From: Allobosea sp. 47.2.35
GTDB lineage: Bacteria > Pseudomonadota > Alphaproteobacteria > Rhizobiales > Beijerinckiaceae
Direction of reading: 5' to 3'
Length of the DNA stretch: 64,000 bases
Assembly (NCBI RefSeq): GCF_024655635.1
Contig: NZ_JANLGI010000006.1
Location: forward strand, 180,805 to 244,804
A program made the position numbers and the translations under genes. Positions 62,219 through 64,000 of this stretch are shown here, in pieces; position 1 is the first letter of the stretch; every line of letters begins with the position of its first letter. The notes beneath the pieces are model-generated. The model did not search any database, had not been told where the DNA came from, and saw only the letters and a list, made by a program, of their open reading frames with translations.

Positions 62219-63313
62219 TTACTTCACCTGCTGATAGGCCTGCGCGTTGAACGCGTCGAAGGGCAGCTCGGCGATGCGGAACCAGAGCTGCTCCTTCTTC
62301 CAGTACGGCAGGAAGGAATCATAGAAGGTCTTGAAGTTCGCGTTGCTGGCGGCAAGCTCGCCATACATGGCGAAGGCTTCCTTGAACGCCGCCGTCATCA
62401 CCTCCTGCGGGAAGGGCCGCAGCTCGGCGCCGGTGCCGGCGAGGCGAATCAGCGCGTCGGGATTGTTATGGTCGTACTTGGCCAGGCAGTTCATGTTGGC
62501 CTCGGCACAGGCCGCCTCGACGATCGCCTTGTAGGAGGCCGGCAGCTCGTTCCACTTGTCCTGGTTGGCGAGGAAGCTGACATTGGCGTTCCCCTCCCAG
62601 AAGCCGGGATAGTAGTAGTACTTGGCGACCTTCACGAAGCCGAGCTTCTCGTCGTCATAGGGGCCGGAGAACTCGACGGCATCGAGCGTGCCGCGCTCCA
62701 GCGCCGGATAGATGTCGCCTCCCGCGATCTGCTGCGGCACCACGCCGAGCTTGGCCATGATCTGGCCGCCCATGCCGGCGATGCGCATCTTGAGGCCCTT
62801 CAGGTCCTCCAGCGACTTGATCTCCTTGCGGAACCAGCCGCCCATCTGCGCGCCGGTATTGCCGGACGGGATGGTGTGGATGTTGTAGGTCTTCATGAAG
62901 GCGCGGCAGAGCTCGAGGCCGCCGCCCTGGTAGAGCCAGGCATTTTGCTGACGGGCGTTGAAGCCGAAGGGCAGCGAGGTCTCGAAGGCGAAGGCCGGGT
63001 TCTTGCCGATATAGAAGCTCGCCAGCGTGTGGCTGCACTCGACGGTGCCGTTCTGCACGGCGTCGAGCGCCTGCAGGCCCGGCACGATCTCGCCCGGCGC
63101 GAAGACCTGGATCTGGAAATTGTTGTCGGTCATCTCGGCGACGCGCTTCGCGACATGGGTCGAGATGCCGAACAGCGTGTCGAGGCTCTTGGGATAGCTG
63201 GAGGTCAGCCGCCAATTGATCTTGGGCTGCGACTGCGCGATCGCGGGTGCGGCGATGACGGCGCTGCCTGCGGCGCCGGCACCGGCGACCTTGACGAACT
63301 TGCGGCGATCCAT
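62219..63313 (-). CDS. TRAP transporter substrate-binding protein (DctP family), orphan
   Basis: 364 residues from the ATG at 63311-63313 with a GGAGGT ribosome site. MDRRKFVKVAGAGAAGSAVI is a twin-arginine signal peptide (RRKFVK), with cleavage near AIAQ. The mature protein matches the DctP family of tripartite periplasmic binding proteins for keto acids, dicarboxylates and similar anions: SYPKSLDTLFGISTHVAKRVAEMTDNNFQI, GEIVPGLQALDAVQNGTVE, DLKGLKMRIAGMGGQIMAKLG, and YDDEKLGFVKVAKYYYYPGFWEG. The membrane subunits DctQ and DctM are not in the window. It separates the SPOR gene from nagZ. Confidence 0.94.
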   Translation of the reverse strand: MDRRKFVKVAGAGAAGSAVIAAPAIAQSQPKINWRLTSSYPKSLDTLFGISTHVAKRVAEMTDNNFQIQVFAPGEIVPGLQALDAVQNGTVECSHTLASFYIGKNPAFAFETSLPFGFNARQQNAWLYQGGGLELCRAFMKTYNIHTIPSGNTGAQMGGWFRKEIKSLEDLKGLKMRIAGMGGQIMAKLGVVPQQIAGGDIYPALERGTLDAVEFSGPYDDEKLGFVKVAKYYYYPGFWEGNANVSFLANQDKWNELPASYKAIVEAACAEANMNCLAKYDHNNPDALIRLAGTGAELRPFPQEVMTAAFKEAFAMYGELAASNANFKTFYDSFLPYWKKEQLWFRIAELPFDAFNAQAYQQVK

Positions 63314-63446
63314 GGGCTTACCTCCAGCGTTCTGCCGGCCCGCCTTTTCGGGGCAGGCCACTCGTTATTGGGGAGGCTACTCGCATGGCCGAACGCATGA
63401 AACAAGCGTGGGAACACACCCTGCCATGCGTCTGATTCAAATGAGA

Positions 63447-63473
63447 ACGGCGGCGCCCGGTGGGCGCCGCCGT
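63447..63473 (-). terminator. Hairpin terminator downstream of the SPOR gene
   Basis: ACGGCGGCGCCC and GGGCGCCGCCGT pair perfectly (12 bases, three-base loop), 26 bases after the SPOR stop. A weak T-rich run (TTCTCATTT) follows on the minus strand. Confidence 0.6.
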
Positions 63474-63499
63474 CATGTCTCGTCACGGGTCGGTCGCGA

Positions 63500-64000
<501 letters not shown>

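Noticed and set aside
60449..63400. Very long + strand open frame (983 codons) opposite scpA, nagZ and dctP
   Set aside because: The three minus-strand genes have clear family motifs. The + frame has no recognisable domain and the composition of an antisense shadow.

Overview
This is a GC-rich bacterial chromosome segment. Gene content and order point to an alphaproteobacterium of the Rhizobiales/Hyphomicrobiales. The indicators are the proS-lolC-lolD-dnaE order, ClpS-ClpA, a short-form ProRS, TrmFO, and the run SPOR-nagZ-scpA-scpB-tatABC-serS-surE-pcm-nlpD followed by DUF815-yajC-secDF-Mth938-phytoene-synthase-like. A Bosea-like genus fits, but I cannot prove it from the sequence alone. I saw no prophage, insertion sequence, CRISPR array, rRNA or tRNA. 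The last 49 bases are a pure G homopolymer and look like an assembly or sequencing artefact.

Layout. 1-24.7 kb is mostly housekeeping: partial dnaE, lolDC, proS, coaD, an ABC-F protein, clpA/clpS, kdsA plus an MFS exporter, queF, eno, a DMT exporter, tgt, an ArsC-like protein, an Apt-like protein, a GST and thpR. Several tiny membrane or secreted proteins lie between these genes. 24.9-40.5 kb is an accessory catabolic island. It holds an M20 dipeptidase, a crotonase-family protein, a class III CoA transferase, a GSAM-type (class III) aminotransferase, an IclR regulator, an oligopeptide-type ABC importer (binding protein and two permeases, no ATPase), a D-serine-dehydratase-like PLP enzyme, and three different M81 (MlrC-family) metallopeptidases. 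40.6-43.1 kb holds a ZntA-type metal ATPase behind a MerR-type promoter. 43.1-64 kb is a conserved housekeeping block: DUF1127, trmFO, homologues of complex I assembly factors NDUFAF6 and NDUFAF3, secF, secD, yajC, a DUF815 ATPase, nlpD-pcm-surE-serS, tatCBA, a solitary ABC ATPase, scpBA, nagZ, an orphan TRAP binding protein and a truncated SPOR-domain gene.

How the parts work together. The island reads as an uptake-and-degradation unit for peptides carrying unusual (beta- or D-) amino acids. The periplasmic binding protein and permeases import the substrate, and the M81 and M20 peptidases cut it. The aminotransferase and the D-serine-dehydratase-like enzyme remove amino groups, and the CoA enzymes pass the carbon skeleton on. 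A 19-bp dyad (TGTTCC-N7-GGAACA or close variants) lies in three intergenic regions of this island: iclR/aminotransferase, upstream of the first M81-importer operon, and between the two divergent M81 genes. That makes a local IclR regulon plausible. The right-hand block joins protein export (Sec, YajC, Tat), chromosome segregation (ScpAB), and cell-wall turnover and division (NagZ, NlpD, SPOR).
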